Below are positions 38,469 to 46,779 of a stretch of 64,000 nucleotides of DNA, piece after piece. How positions within the stretch are numbered: position 1 is the first letter of the stretch; each line of letters opens with the position of its first letter. The notes below the pieces were generated by a model. The model searched no databases. It was not told the DNA's origin and saw only the letters and a list, made by a program, of their open reading frames with translations. The DNA is from an uncultured Nitrospira sp. (GTDB taxonomy: Bacteria; Nitrospirota; Nitrospiria; Nitrospirales; Nitrospiraceae), in the NCBI GenBank assembly GCA_902500825.1, contig CABVRX010000006.1, positions 1 through 64,000 of the forward strand. The letters are read 5' to 3'. The translations under genes and the position numbers were made by a program.

Positions 38469-38882
38469 TCATGCTCCTGTCATTGAACCTTCTTCACCCA
38501 TATCATAGCCGGGGTCGTCGTGCATCGGAGGTTCCGCACTCGCCCCACCGTCTTGGCGTTTGGGCATGAACGTCACGGTCTGGGCGACCACTTCATGCTT
38601 GCTGCGCTTTTGGCCATCCTCGGTTTCCCATCGGCGCTGCTGCAACCGACCTTCGATGATCGCCCCGTTGCCTTTACTGAGATACTGCCCGCAATGTTCC
38701 GCTTGTCTGCCGAACACCACGATATCGACGAAGCAAACCTCTTCCTTCAAATCGTCACCCTGTTTAAATCGACGGCTCACCGCCAAGCCGAAACTCGCTA
38801 CCGGTGTCCCACTCGGCGTATACCGGAGCTCAGGGTTACGGGTGAGGTTCCCCATCAGGATGACTTTGTTAAATCCGGCCAC
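38469..38882 (-). CDS. ssb: single-stranded DNA-binding protein
   Basis: 137 residues with the OB fold start [35 protein letters not shown] and [20 protein letters not shown]. The flexible tail ends GEEGSMTGA and lacks the DDDIPF-type acidic tip through which SSB recruits repair and replication proteins. It overlaps the end of rpsF by 14 bp. Other ssb copies outside this window cannot be excluded. Confidence 0.94.
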   Translation of the reverse strand: MAGFNKVILMGNLTRNPELRYTPSGTPVASFGLAVSRRFKQGDDLKEEVCFVDIVVFGRQAEHCGQYLSKGNGAIIEGRLQQRRWETEDGQKRSKHEVVAQTVTFMPKRQDGGASAEPPMHDDPGYDMGEEGSMTGA

Positions 38883-39216
38883 CGTCTGACTCCTGTGCCG
38901 AGGCTTCCACCGGACGTCGCTCCATCAAGGGCTTCTCGTGATGGATCGTCAGAAACTTGATGATGTTGTCTTCCAATCGATAGGCCCGTTCGAGCTCACC
39001 GACCGTGTTGTTCGGCGCTTTAAAATAGAAATAGGCGTAGGTCCCCTTCCGCTCGCGACGCACTTCGTAGGCGAGCTTTTTCTTCCCTAAATTCTCAGCT
39101 TTGATGAATTGGGCGCCGGTCTTATCGGCGACGTTCTTCATCTTGTCGATGAGCGTCTTGGTCTCCTCATCGGAGACGGACGGACGAATAATAAACAGAG
39201 ACTCGTAGAGCTCCAT
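38869..39216 (-). CDS. rpsF: 30S ribosomal protein S6
   Basis: 115 residues, starting MELYESLFIIRPSVSDEE, with GKKKLAYEVRRERKGTYAYFYF and RAYRLEDNIIKFLTIHH. The ATG has GGAGGA upstream. First gene of the operon; the 299-bp region before it has no gene and shows a short fragment (ACGTTGAGCCT near 39357) also seen in the 31.7-kb repeat. Confidence 0.97.
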   Translation of the reverse strand: MELYESLFIIRPSVSDEETKTLIDKMKNVADKTGAQFIKAENLGKKKLAYEVRRERKGTYAYFYFKAPNNTVGELERAYRLEDNIIKFLTIHHEKPLMERRPVEASAQESDGGRI

Positions 39217-39455
39217 GCAGCGATCCTCCTGGACAAAGGCCCCCGAACCAGTCGGGAGCGAGGTGTAGGTGCCTATTTGGCGTAAAGAACGGTGGACGGT
39301 AGCACAGGGATCAGCGGACTGTCAAACAAACGGCCAGAGAAACGGGAGGTTGCTGTACGTTGAGCCTGCCTCTTTCAACTCTGCCCATATGACCGATTCA
39401 CGCCTCAAGCGACACCTTGTTGTCGAGATGCGCACACATGAATCAGCGTGAGATC

Positions 39456-39500
39456 TTGACGTTGCTCATCATCTCAGCATAGTATCTACGTCGTAGATAC
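39456..39500 (+). promoter_or_regulatory. mazEF promoter with palindromic operator
   Basis: TTGACG (39456-39461), 18 bp, TAGTAT (39480-39485). The -10 box runs into the palindrome GTATCTACG-T-CGTAGATAC (39482-39500), 9-bp arms around one base, 15 bp before the mazE ATG. GTATCTAC/GTAGATAC words are also found in mazEF operators of other bacteria, so autorepression by MazE/MazEF is likely. Confidence 0.75.
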
Positions 39501-39515
39501 ACATGAGGGCAGTGC

Positions 39516-39758
39516 ATGAAGACGACGGCGAAGAAGTGGGGTAATAGTCTGGCGATTCGTGTCCCAAAGAGTGTCGCGGTGCAAGTCGGGCTCAAAGCTC
39601 AGGATGATGTGGAGATCGAAGTGCAGGACGGCAATGTCGTGTTGAAACCCCATCTCCGGCGAGTATACCGCCTTGATGACCTTGTCAAACGGATCACCAC
39701 GAAGAACCTGCATGGCGAAATCAATACAGGTATCCCGACTGGTCGAGAGATTTGGTGA
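39516..39758 (+). CDS. mazE: MazE-family antitoxin
   Basis: 80-residue antitoxin with an AbrB/MazE swapped-hairpin DNA-binding domain: KKWGNSLAIRVPKSVAVQVGL, then VEIEVQDGNVVLKP. The C-terminal half would wrap the toxin. GAGGG precedes the ATG, and a strong palindrome overlaps the promoter. Its stop overlaps the mazF ATG. Confidence 0.92.
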   Translation: MKTTAKKWGNSLAIRVPKSVAVQVGLKAQDDVEIEVQDGNVVLKPHLRRVYRLDDLVKRITTKNLHGEINTGIPTGREIW

Positions 39759-40096
39759 TGAAGAGGCCTTCCTATGTTCCAAATCGAGGAGATATCGTGT
39801 GGCTGCAATTCAACCCTCAATCCGGCCATGAGCAGGCTGGGCATCGCCCTGCGCTCGTCCTTTCACCGGCCAGCTACAATCGGGCCAGCGGGTTGATGCT
39901 CTGTTGTCCCATGACTAGCCAGCAAAAGAGTTATCCCTTCGAAGTCGTTATCAGCGACGACCCTCAGCGAATAAGCGTCGTGCTGTCGGATCAAGTCAAG
40001 AGCCTGGATTGGAAGACACGCAAAGCCGTCAAAAAAGGTACGGCCTCCCTCAACGTCGTCATGGAAACCTTGAGCAAGCTCCAAACGCTGCTTTAA
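39758..40096 (+). CDS. mazF: MazF-family endoribonuclease toxin
   Basis: 112 residues from the ATG at 39758, which shares a base with the mazE stop; TTG and GTG codons just before it are also in frame. PNRGDIVWLQFNPQSGHEQAGHRPALVLS is the PemK/MazF start (GDIVW, the conserved Gly/Arg/Pro), followed by CCPMTS and VVLSDQVKSLDW with the conserved D/Q. An mRNA interferase; cleavage site not predictable. Confidence 0.93.
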   Translation: MKRPSYVPNRGDIVWLQFNPQSGHEQAGHRPALVLSPASYNRASGLMLCCPMTSQQKSYPFEVVISDDPQRISVVLSDQVKSLDWKTRKAVKKGTASLNVVMETLSKLQTLL

Positions 40097-40250
40097 CCAC
40101 CTTCCTGCCATTGAGCACACACGCTTTGCTGCTGACCAGCAAGCCCTCACCTCGTCACAGCTTGACTATCGCAGTTGCGGCGAACGACACACGTGATTTG
40201 CAGGATCAGACAAACAAGGGTATTTTCGTGCGGCAACCGGGGGTAGGAGC

Positions 40251-41150
40251 ATGCAACCTTTCTCAATCCGTCACGGGAAAGCACTCGTCGAACAGCGTAT
40301 TCGAGTCACGATGAAAGACCGTTTGCGACAGCGTCTATGGCTGACGGTTCAAAAATACAATGAATTCTATCGGTATCAGCCGGATCCAGCAGACAATTGG
40401 AGTTCAAAAATCAGTATTGCGGAGCAAACCGAGATTAAGTTGAGGCGGCTCCTCGGGTTTTCTGAGCTTAAATCACGTGCTGCGGAAGATGCGGTAGGAC
40501 TTGAAGGATACTTTATGAAGGGGTATCCCTCATGCGCGCTTGAAGTAATTGAACAGTTTACCGAAGAGCTATCTACATTCGGCGAACATGGTCATGGCAA
40601 GGGTCGGGCATCAAATTTCCAAGCAGAAATTAACGAAGCAATGATGGACTTTGAATGCCCCTGGCGCCTTTCTGATGGACGGTTCTTTCAGATCGATGCT
40701 GAATTTTTCCAAGCTGAAATCATTCAGAAAGGTGAAGATATTCTGAGGGAAAAGGGATTTGAAGGTGCTCATGATGAGTTTCGAGAGGCTCGTGAAGATC
40801 TTGTGGATGGAAAGACTAAAGACGTAATCTTGAAGGCATTCAAAAGCTTCGAGAGCACACTTAAGACCGTGCTCAATCAGCATAATGGGGATATCATGGA
40901 GCTACTCCGATTGTTCCGGGAGCGGGGATTTATGGACGATATCCCTGAAGCTCCCGCAAAGGCAATTGGGAAGGCGGTGCTTGGATCACTGGCAACACTT
41001 GGTAATGAACTGGCGGGACACGGGCAAGGGAACGCTGTCATAGATGTGCCTCGTCATTACGCTGTCTTAGCGATTCATCTTGCTGGCTCTTTGAATCAAC
41101 TCTGCCTAGATCAATATCTAAGAAAGCAATCAGCATCTCCTGAGGTATAA
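40251..41150 (+). CDS. Abi_C-like (abortive infection C-terminal domain) protein
   Basis: 299 residues with GGAG before the ATG. The C-terminal segment GNELAGHGQGNAVIDVPRHYAVLAIHLAGSL (core AGHGQG and HYAVLAIHLAG) resembles the C-terminal domain shared by several AbiJ-like abortive infection proteins. The N-terminal 200 residues are helical and charged and not recognised. Its bases are about 47% GC in lines I counted, against about 62% in ychF nearby, so it was probably acquired. It follows mazEF by 155 bp. Phage defence is an inference from the domain and neighbours. Confidence 0.65.
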   Translation: MQPFSIRHGKALVEQRIRVTMKDRLRQRLWLTVQKYNEFYRYQPDPADNWSSKISIAEQTEIKLRRLLGFSELKSRAAEDAVGLEGYFMKGYPSCALEVIEQFTEELSTFGEHGHGKGRASNFQAEINEAMMDFECPWRLSDGRFFQIDAEFFQAEIIQKGEDILREKGFEGAHDEFREAREDLVDGKTKDVILKAFKSFESTLKTVLNQHNGDIMELLRLFRERGFMDDIPEAPAKAIGKAVLGSLATLGNELAGHGQGNAVIDVPRHYAVLAIHLAGSLNQLCLDQYLRKQSASPEV

Positions 41151-41264
41151 TCCGCATCGGAATAAAACGGTCGGGAGTCTTTTCTGACTAAAAAGAGCAA
41201 AACCAAGGAATTGGGTTATTTCCTATGGCCGATACTGCACAGCTGATTAAAGCTGGCTCTCCAC

Positions 41265-42008
41265 TTAGACCCCGACTGCCATGCGGACGGGATGGACTTT
41301 GTCTGCTATCCCGTAAGGCCCCGTCAATTCTACCTGCTCAGGATCGACATACGTACCGAACAGCCGATCCCACAGGGTAAACAGGACCCCGAAATTCGCC
41401 CCTGTCCTCCCGATCTCTCTCAGATGGTGCACACGATGATAGCGAGGCGTGACGAAGAGCCACTCCAGTTTTCTCGACTGCCAGGTCACGTTCATGTGCA
41501 TCCAGTTATTGGTGAGGACCAACATATAGCCATAGATCGGAAAAAATGCTGCGGGCACCGGTTTGAGGAGTGGAAACGCCAACAGATAAGGGACACTGGT
41601 CAGGACGACTTGCGGAAAGCTCGCCCGGATACCGGCCAGCCAGTATAGTTCGGTGGGCGCATGGTGCCATCGATGGATCGGCCAGACCCACGGTGTATGC
41701 CAAAACCGATGCATCCAATAGCCGATTCCGTCGAGGACAAACAAGAACACGATCAGCTTGAAAGCAAATGGCAGCGCCTGCCAACGCCAGTAGGAGTAGT
41801 GGGGAAACGGGATTCGATTCGTCACCTGTGTGGCAAAGACAAAGAAGATCTGGTAGGTCGTGAAGGCCGCCACATCCTGCAGGAACACCTGCCGGTAACG
41901 GAGTGGACGCGACGGCCACCAATACTCCAGCGCGAAAAAGAGCAGGCCGATTCCCCAATAAATGGCCAACCACTCAAACGAAATGAAATCGGTCAGCCAG
42001 TCGACCAT
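41265..42008 (-). CDS. sterol desaturase/fatty acid hydroxylase family membrane protein (copy 2)
   Basis: 247-residue di-iron membrane oxidase, paralogue of the gene at 23769-24545. Ligand motifs: GYWMHRFWH, HRWHH, NWMHMN and YHRVHH; the end GTYVDPEQ...HPVRMAVGV is like copy 1 (GTYVDPES...PLRLVLGV). Four or more hydrophobic segments. It is monocistronic between the acquired islet and ychF. Substrate unknown. Confidence 0.86.
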   Translation of the reverse strand: MVDWLTDFISFEWLAIYWGIGLLFFALEYWWPSRPLRYRQVFLQDVAAFTTYQIFFVFATQVTNRIPFPHYSYWRWQALPFAFKLIVFLFVLDGIGYWMHRFWHTPWVWPIHRWHHAPTELYWLAGIRASFPQVVLTSVPYLLAFPLLKPVPAAFFPIYGYMLVLTNNWMHMNVTWQSRKLEWLFVTPRYHRVHHLREIGRTGANFGVLFTLWDRLFGTYVDPEQVELTGPYGIADKVHPVRMAVGV

Positions 42009-42205
42009 TCGTTACAACTTAGGAAACAGACCTAGTAACAGCAGGAAAAGCAAGGCAAGAGGATCGCCCATCTTGAAGGCGCCAGTCAAGTCAACAGGCT
42101 ACTCCAGCCACCCCCCCCCAAATGAGGGGTGAAGCGGCATAAGGCATCTGACACGATCAAGGCTCCTTGGTTGGTCGGAAAGAGTGGTGCGGTAGCTGGG
42201 GATGG

Positions 42206-43297
42206 CTACACGTTGAATCTAAAATACACAATATCCGCTTCTTTGATGACGTAATCTTTGCCTTCTAGCCGGAACAACCCCTTCTCCTTTACCTTCGCTT
42301 CCGACCCACAGGCCAGCAGATCATCGTAGTGGTAGACTTCGGCACGAATAAAACCCCGTTCCATGTCGGAATGAATTTTGCCAGCGGCTTGCGGCGCTTT
42401 CGTGCTTCTTGGTATCGGCCAGGCACGAGATTCGATTTCACCGGCGGTGAAGAAGGTAATCAGGTCCAGCAGGGTATAGGCTTCTCGCGTCAATCGAACA
42501 AGCCCTGATTCGGTCAGCCCCATTTCGTTCAGGAACTCCGCCCGTTCGCTCTCAGGCAATGACGACAGCTCGGCTTCCAGCTGTCCGCAGATGGTCACGA
42601 CCCGCGCTCCACGCTTCGCCGCGAACTCGCGCACGGTTTGGACCATGGCCTCATCGGCATTCTTCCCTTCGGATACATTTGCGACAAATAGAACCGGTTT
42701 GGAGGAGAGCAATTGACACTCATTGAGAATCACCTGTTCTTCCGACGTATATTCCCGATTGCCCAGCCATTCGCCCTTGTCGAGCAGACCGATAAGCTTG
42801 GCAAGAAACTCCACTTCAAACGCAGCTTTTTTATCGCCGGCTCGGACTTTCTTTTCCGTCTTCTGTTTACGCCGATCGAGTGTCTCCAGATCGGACAACA
42901 TGAGTTCGGTTTCGATCACACCGATGTCACGGAGCGGGTCAATCCCGCCGCTGACGTGCACCACATCAGTGCCCTGAAAACAACGGACCACATGGAGGAG
43001 GGCATCCACTTCTCGAATGTGGCCAAGAAATTGGTTGCCGAGGCCTTCACCTTTGCTGGCCCCTTCGACAAGTCCTGCAATGTCTCGCACTTCCAACGTA
43101 CTGTAGGTGGTTTTCTTCGAGATAAAGATCTTCGTCAGTTTGATGAGGCGAGGGTCCGGAACTAATGCGATGCCGGTGTTCGGGTCGACGGTGGCAAATG
43201 GATAATTAGCCGCCAAGGCGCCGCCACTGGTCAGCGCATTGAAAACCGTCGTCTTGCCGACGTTCGGAAGACCGATCATACCGCAACAGAGACCCAT
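42206..43297 (-). CDS. ychF: redox-regulated ATPase/Obg-family YchF
   Basis: 363-residue translation-associated NTPase of the Obg family. P-loop [34 protein letters not shown], and the ATP-specific NVSE in place of NKxD; a C-terminal TGS-like domain with [21 protein letters not shown]. Its ATG overlaps the pth stop by one base (TAATG). Last gene of the pgsA...ychF stretch; the 197 bp after it holds a C9 run at 42111-42119. Confidence 0.96.
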   Translation of the reverse strand: MGLCCGMIGLPNVGKTTVFNALTSGGALAANYPFATVDPNTGIALVPDPRLIKLTKIFISKKTTYSTLEVRDIAGLVEGASKGEGLGNQFLGHIREVDALLHVVRCFQGTDVVHVSGGIDPLRDIGVIETELMLSDLETLDRRKQKTEKKVRAGDKKAAFEVEFLAKLIGLLDKGEWLGNREYTSEEQVILNECQLLSSKPVLFVANVSEGKNADEAMVQTVREFAAKRGARVVTICGQLEAELSSLPESERAEFLNEMGLTESGLVRLTREAYTLLDLITFFTAGEIESRAWPIPRSTKAPQAAGKIHSDMERGFIRAEVYHYDDLLACGSEAKVKEKGLFRLEGKDYVIKEADIVYFRFNV

Positions 43298-43890
43298 TAG
43301 TTCGCACCCTCTCTTTCGTCCACGACCTTCTCTCTGACATTAAACTGATTCATCGCCACTTCCGGTCCGCGATGAATCAGACATTCCAGAGCATCCACTG
43401 CCCGTTCCAAGCAGGTTTCAAAGACAGCCATCTCATCTTTCGTCACCGGTTCTAAGACATAGTCAGCGGAATCCTGGCCAGGGGCAGGCCGGCCGATCCC
43501 AATTTTCAATCGCATGAATTGCGGAGTTCCAAGCGCTTCGATAATGGATTTGATCCCGTTGTGTCCGCCATAGCCACCGGCAATCTTGATCCGCAGCCGG
43601 CCCGGCTCTAAATCCAGATCATCGTGCACGATGATCAGTTCATCGGCGGTGAGATCGAATTCTCGTAGGAGACCTTTCAACGGAGGGCCGGAAATGTTCA
43701 TCCAGTCGAGCAGGCCAGCCAGCTCGACCAATTCCCGTCCGAGTCTCCCCGAACCTCGTTGAGCGGTGCCGCGCGGCGAGAGTCGGATCGACCATCGAGC
43801 GGCAGCCCGCTCGATGACCCACATGCCGACATTGTGGCGGGTCTGGGCGTAGGTTTTGCCTGGATTGCCCAGTCCAACGAGCAGGTGCAA
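43297..43890 (-). CDS. pth: peptidyl-tRNA hydrolase
   Basis: Recycles tRNA from aborted peptidyl-tRNA. 197 residues with LVGLGNPGKTYAQTRHNVG (catalytic His), a FMRL... stretch and DDLDLEPG. 2 bp after rplY, 1-bp overlap with ychF; the rplY-pth-ychF order is common in bacteria. Confidence 0.97.
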   Translation of the reverse strand: MHLLVGLGNPGKTYAQTRHNVGMWVIERAAARWSIRLSPRGTAQRGSGRLGRELVELAGLLDWMNISGPPLKGLLREFDLTADELIIVHDDLDLEPGRLRIKIAGGYGGHNGIKSIIEALGTPQFMRLKIGIGRPAPGQDSADYVLEPVTKDEMAVFETCLERAVDALECLIHRGPEVAMNQFNVREKVVDEREGAN

Positions 43891-43892
43891 CG

Positions 43893-44675
43893 TTACTTCT
43901 TCTTTTCAGCTTCTTTCTTTTCAGCCTTCGGAGCGGCTGCAGCTTCTTTCTTCTCGCCACCCTTCGCTTCACCGGCCGGCGCTGCAGCACCGGCTTTGGC
44001 CGGTTCGGCACCCGCCGCGCCTTCAGCCCCGGCTTCCTTGCCTTTTGCCAGGACTTCCGGCTCACCCGCTGCTCCGGCACCGCTGGTGAGCAACGCTTCG
44101 AGTTTGGCATCCGACATCGGCGCGGCGACACTGACAACCATCTGGTCAGGATCATCCAGGAAACGGACGCCTTCGCGCGCTCCGATTGCTTTCAGATGGA
44201 TACCACTGCCGATAATCAACGCTGACGCGTCGACTTCGATATGGTCCGGCAGTGCGGCCGAAAGACATTCAACGTGCACCTCGCGCATGTTGTGATGCAG
44301 CACGCCGCCTTCCTTGACGCCGGCTGGAATCCCACCAATGACTTTGATCGGAACCTTCACCCGAATCGGCTTGCTCATGGAGATCTCAAAGAGGTCCACG
44401 TGCAGGAGCGCTCCGGTCACCGGGTCGACTTGATAATCGCGTAAGAGGGCCGTGCGATTCTGCTTGGACTTTGCTCCGTTCACCGTGAGCGAAATGAGCG
44501 CGGTGCTGCCCACATGAGACTTGAGGATCTTGACTAATTCCTCCGGATTGACGGTCAGCAAGAGACATTCCCCTTGACCGTAGAGCACGGCCGGGATTTT
44601 TCCCGCCCGCCGCATAGACCGCGCAGCTCCTTTCCCCGCTTCTTCTCTCACTGCCACTGTCAAATCGAATTTCAT
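43893..44675 (-). CDS. rplY: 50S ribosomal protein L25/general stress protein Ctc
   Basis: 260-residue CTC-type L25 that binds 5S rRNA. N-terminal L25 domain (GAARSMRRAGKIPAVLYGQG), then the beta domain with VHVECLSAALPDHIEVD. The last 60 residues are an Ala/Lys/Glu low-complexity tail (ends KKEAEKKK), longer than usual. GGAGGATC precedes the ATG. Confidence 0.96.
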   Translation of the reverse strand: MKFDLTVAVREEAGKGAARSMRRAGKIPAVLYGQGECLLLTVNPEELVKILKSHVGSTALISLTVNGAKSKQNRTALLRDYQVDPVTGALLHVDLFEISMSKPIRVKVPIKVIGGIPAGVKEGGVLHHNMREVHVECLSAALPDHIEVDASALIIGSGIHLKAIGAREGVRFLDDPDQMVVSVAAPMSDAKLEALLTSGAGAAGEPEVLAKGKEAGAEGAAGAEPAKAGAAAPAGEAKGGEKKEAAAAPKAEKKEAEKKK

Positions 44676-44726
44676 GATCCTCCTCCGTCTCCTCTGCTTC
44701 TTGCGCAGCGCCCAATCGATAATGGC

Positions 44727-45668
44727 TTAGGCAAATAGTGAACTCACCGACTCGTCCTCATGAATGCGTCTGATAGCCTCACCCAGCAGAGGCGCCACCG
44801 ACAATTGATGCAATTTGGGACAGGCCAACTCTTTCCCGCGCAGCGGAATCGTGTTGGTCACTATCACTTGCGAGAGACACGACGCCTGTAACCGTTCCAG
44901 AGCCGGCCCCGACAGCACCGCGTGGGTGCAGGCCGTGATCACGTCTCGAGCCCCGTGATCGAGACAGGCCTGAGCCCCTTGGACAATGGTGCCCGCCGTA
45001 TCGATCATGTCATCAAGGAGCAACACGCTTTTCTCTTGCACGTCTCCGATGATATTCATGATTTGCGCTTGGTTCGGACCTTCCCGTCGCTTATCGATGA
45101 TGGCCAGGTTGGCCTGAAGCCGCTTGGCGAATGCTCGGGCTCGTTCGACGCCACCTGCATCAGGCGAGACGACGACGAGGTCCGATATTTTTTTCTTCAC
45201 AATGTAGTCCAGCAACACCGGAAGGGCGTACAAATGGTCAACCGGCACATTGAAAAATCCCTGGATTTGTCCGGCGTGAAGATCCATCGAGAGAACACGA
45301 TCGGATCCGGCGGTGGTCATTAAATCCGCGACCAGCTTTGCGGTGATGGGGACACGTGGTTGATCTTTGCGATCCTGACGCGCATATCCGAAATAGGGAA
45401 TGACGGCCGTGATACGATTGGCTGAGGAACGTTTCAGCGCATCAATGATGATCAGCAGCTCCATCAAGGAATCGTTGACCGGTTGACAACAGGACTGCAC
45501 AACGAACACGTCGGCGCCACGCACATTTTCATCGATCTTGACGCGAATCTCTCCATCGCTGAAAGACGAGACCGTCGCCTCACCTAACTTTTGTCCAAGA
45601 TAGGCGCAAATCTCATGGGCAAGCGCAAGGTTAGCGTTCCCAGAGAAAATTTTTAGTTCCCTGTTCAT
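44727..45668 (-). CDS. prs: ribose-phosphate pyrophosphokinase
   Basis: Makes PRPP from ribose 5-phosphate and ATP. 313 residues from the ATG at 45668 (AGGAAA upstream), starting [14 protein letters not shown]; the frame is open 36 codons further up without a site. Blocks: [28 protein letters not shown] and the PRPP loop [11 protein letters not shown]. Between ispE and rplY, the usual place in many bacteria. Confidence 0.97.
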   Translation of the reverse strand: MNRELKIFSGNANLALAHEICAYLGQKLGEATVSSFSDGEIRVKIDENVRGADVFVVQSCCQPVNDSLMELLIIIDALKRSSANRITAVIPYFGYARQDRKDQPRVPITAKLVADLMTTAGSDRVLSMDLHAGQIQGFFNVPVDHLYALPVLLDYIVKKKISDLVVVSPDAGGVERARAFAKRLQANLAIIDKRREGPNQAQIMNIIGDVQEKSVLLLDDMIDTAGTIVQGAQACLDHGARDVITACTHAVLSGPALERLQASCLSQVIVTNTIPLRGKELACPKLHQLSVAPLLGEAIRRIHEDESVSSLFA

Positions 45669-45876
45669 CAGACTTTCCTGAAACGTCGTCTTTCTATAGC
45701 GTATTGAATTCTCTGGTGGTTCTTGTGCGATGAACGGCATCGGCCTTCTGTAGGCCAACGCTCTCGTTCGATGCACACACGACCGGCGAAGCCAATCAAA
45801 GGGTGAAACTGTATCGGAAATCGCGGGGCCCTGTCAACAAACGATCTATGGAACGTTTGTACATTACGGCCAGGGG

Positions 45877-46779
45877 TCAGAGGGGGGTGGAAACGGTATA
45901 GACCTTGACATGAGGTTCGGTCCGAAACTCGATCTCGGCCCGCCGAGCTGTCGTCTCATCACGAAACACCCCAAAGACCGTTGCTCCGCTCCCCGACAAT
46001 AGAGCCGCCTCGGCCCCCTCAGCGAGGAGCTTCTGCTTGATTTTGTGAAGGACAGGGTGAGCCTTGAACACCGTGGCTTCAAAATCGTTTTCGGCGACTT
46101 GGAGCACTTCTTCCCATGAGAGATCAGATGCTTTCCCCAGCCCCACATGCACATCCGAAAGCGGCTGTACCCCTGTGCGGTTTGCAGAAAGCTGCTGATA
46201 CGCCCACTTCGTTTCGACCGGGAACCCAGGATTAACCAGCACAACCCATCGACTCCCTTTGATTCGTGCCGGTGCGACCGTTTCACCTCGCCCTCCCACG
46301 ATCGCAGAAGGAGCGAAAAAAAAGAACGAGACATCGCTTCCGAGAGTTTGACCGATGCGGGCCATCTGCTCCCTCGACCACCCCAAACTCAATAGTCGGT
46401 TCAGCCCGATAATGGTCGCTGCAGCATCGCTGCTTCCTCCTCCCAACCCCGCTCCCATTGGAATTCGCTTTATGAGAACCATGTCCAAACCAACAGTTCG
46501 GCTGCTGCTTTCGAGTACCGCCGCTGCGGCGCGATACACCAGGTTGGAAGGGTCGGTCTTTAAGGACGGCTCATCGCATCGCAAGATGATGGTCGAATGG
46601 TTATCGCTCATGGAAAGCACGAGCTCATCCTCCAACTGCACGGTCTGCATCAGAGACCAGAGGTTGTGATAACCGTCAGGCCGGCGGTCGAGAATACGAA
46701 GGACTAGGTTGACCTTGGCGGGTGCGCAAACGGTAATGGAGGCAGGTAAGACGGTCGACCGGGAAGCAGGGTTAGTCAC
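45877..46779 (-). CDS. ispE: 4-diphosphocytidyl-2-C-methyl-D-erythritol kinase
   Basis: GHMP kinase of the MEP isoprenoid pathway. 300 residues: CAPAKVNLVLRIL, then the ATP motif IPMGAGLGGGSSDAAATI near residue 95 and SGSGATVFGVF near the end. Its ATG overlaps the last 8 bases of pilR, so it is translated from the regulator's mRNA. Confidence 0.96.
   Translation of the reverse strand: MTNPASRSTVLPASITVCAPAKVNLVLRILDRRPDGYHNLWSLMQTVQLEDELVLSMSDNHSTIILRCDEPSLKTDPSNLVYRAAAAVLESSSRTVGLDMVLIKRIPMGAGLGGGSSDAAATIIGLNRLLSLGWSREQMARIGQTLGSDVSFFFFAPSAIVGGRGETVAPARIKGSRWVVLVNPGFPVETKWAYQQLSANRTGVQPLSDVHVGLGKASDLSWEEVLQVAENDFEATVFKAHPVLHKIKQKLLAEGAEAALLSGSGATVFGVFRDETTARRAEIEFRTEPHVKVYTVSTPL

Noticed and set aside
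39217-39515. Attachment site or insertion sequence beside the mazEF islet
   Set aside because: No direct repeats matching the other side (41151-41264), no transposase remnant and no tRNA. Only a short fragment near 39357 recalls the 31.7-kb repeat.
42111-42119. C9 tract downstream of the second desaturase as a regulatory switch
   Set aside because: It lies upstream of the minus-strand gene at 42008 but 100 bp away and outside any visible promoter or ribosome site, so no effect can be argued.
45669-45876. tRNA between prs and ispE, as found in some bacteria
   Set aside because: No cloverleaf, TTCGA-type T arm or CCA-adjacent stem could be found.
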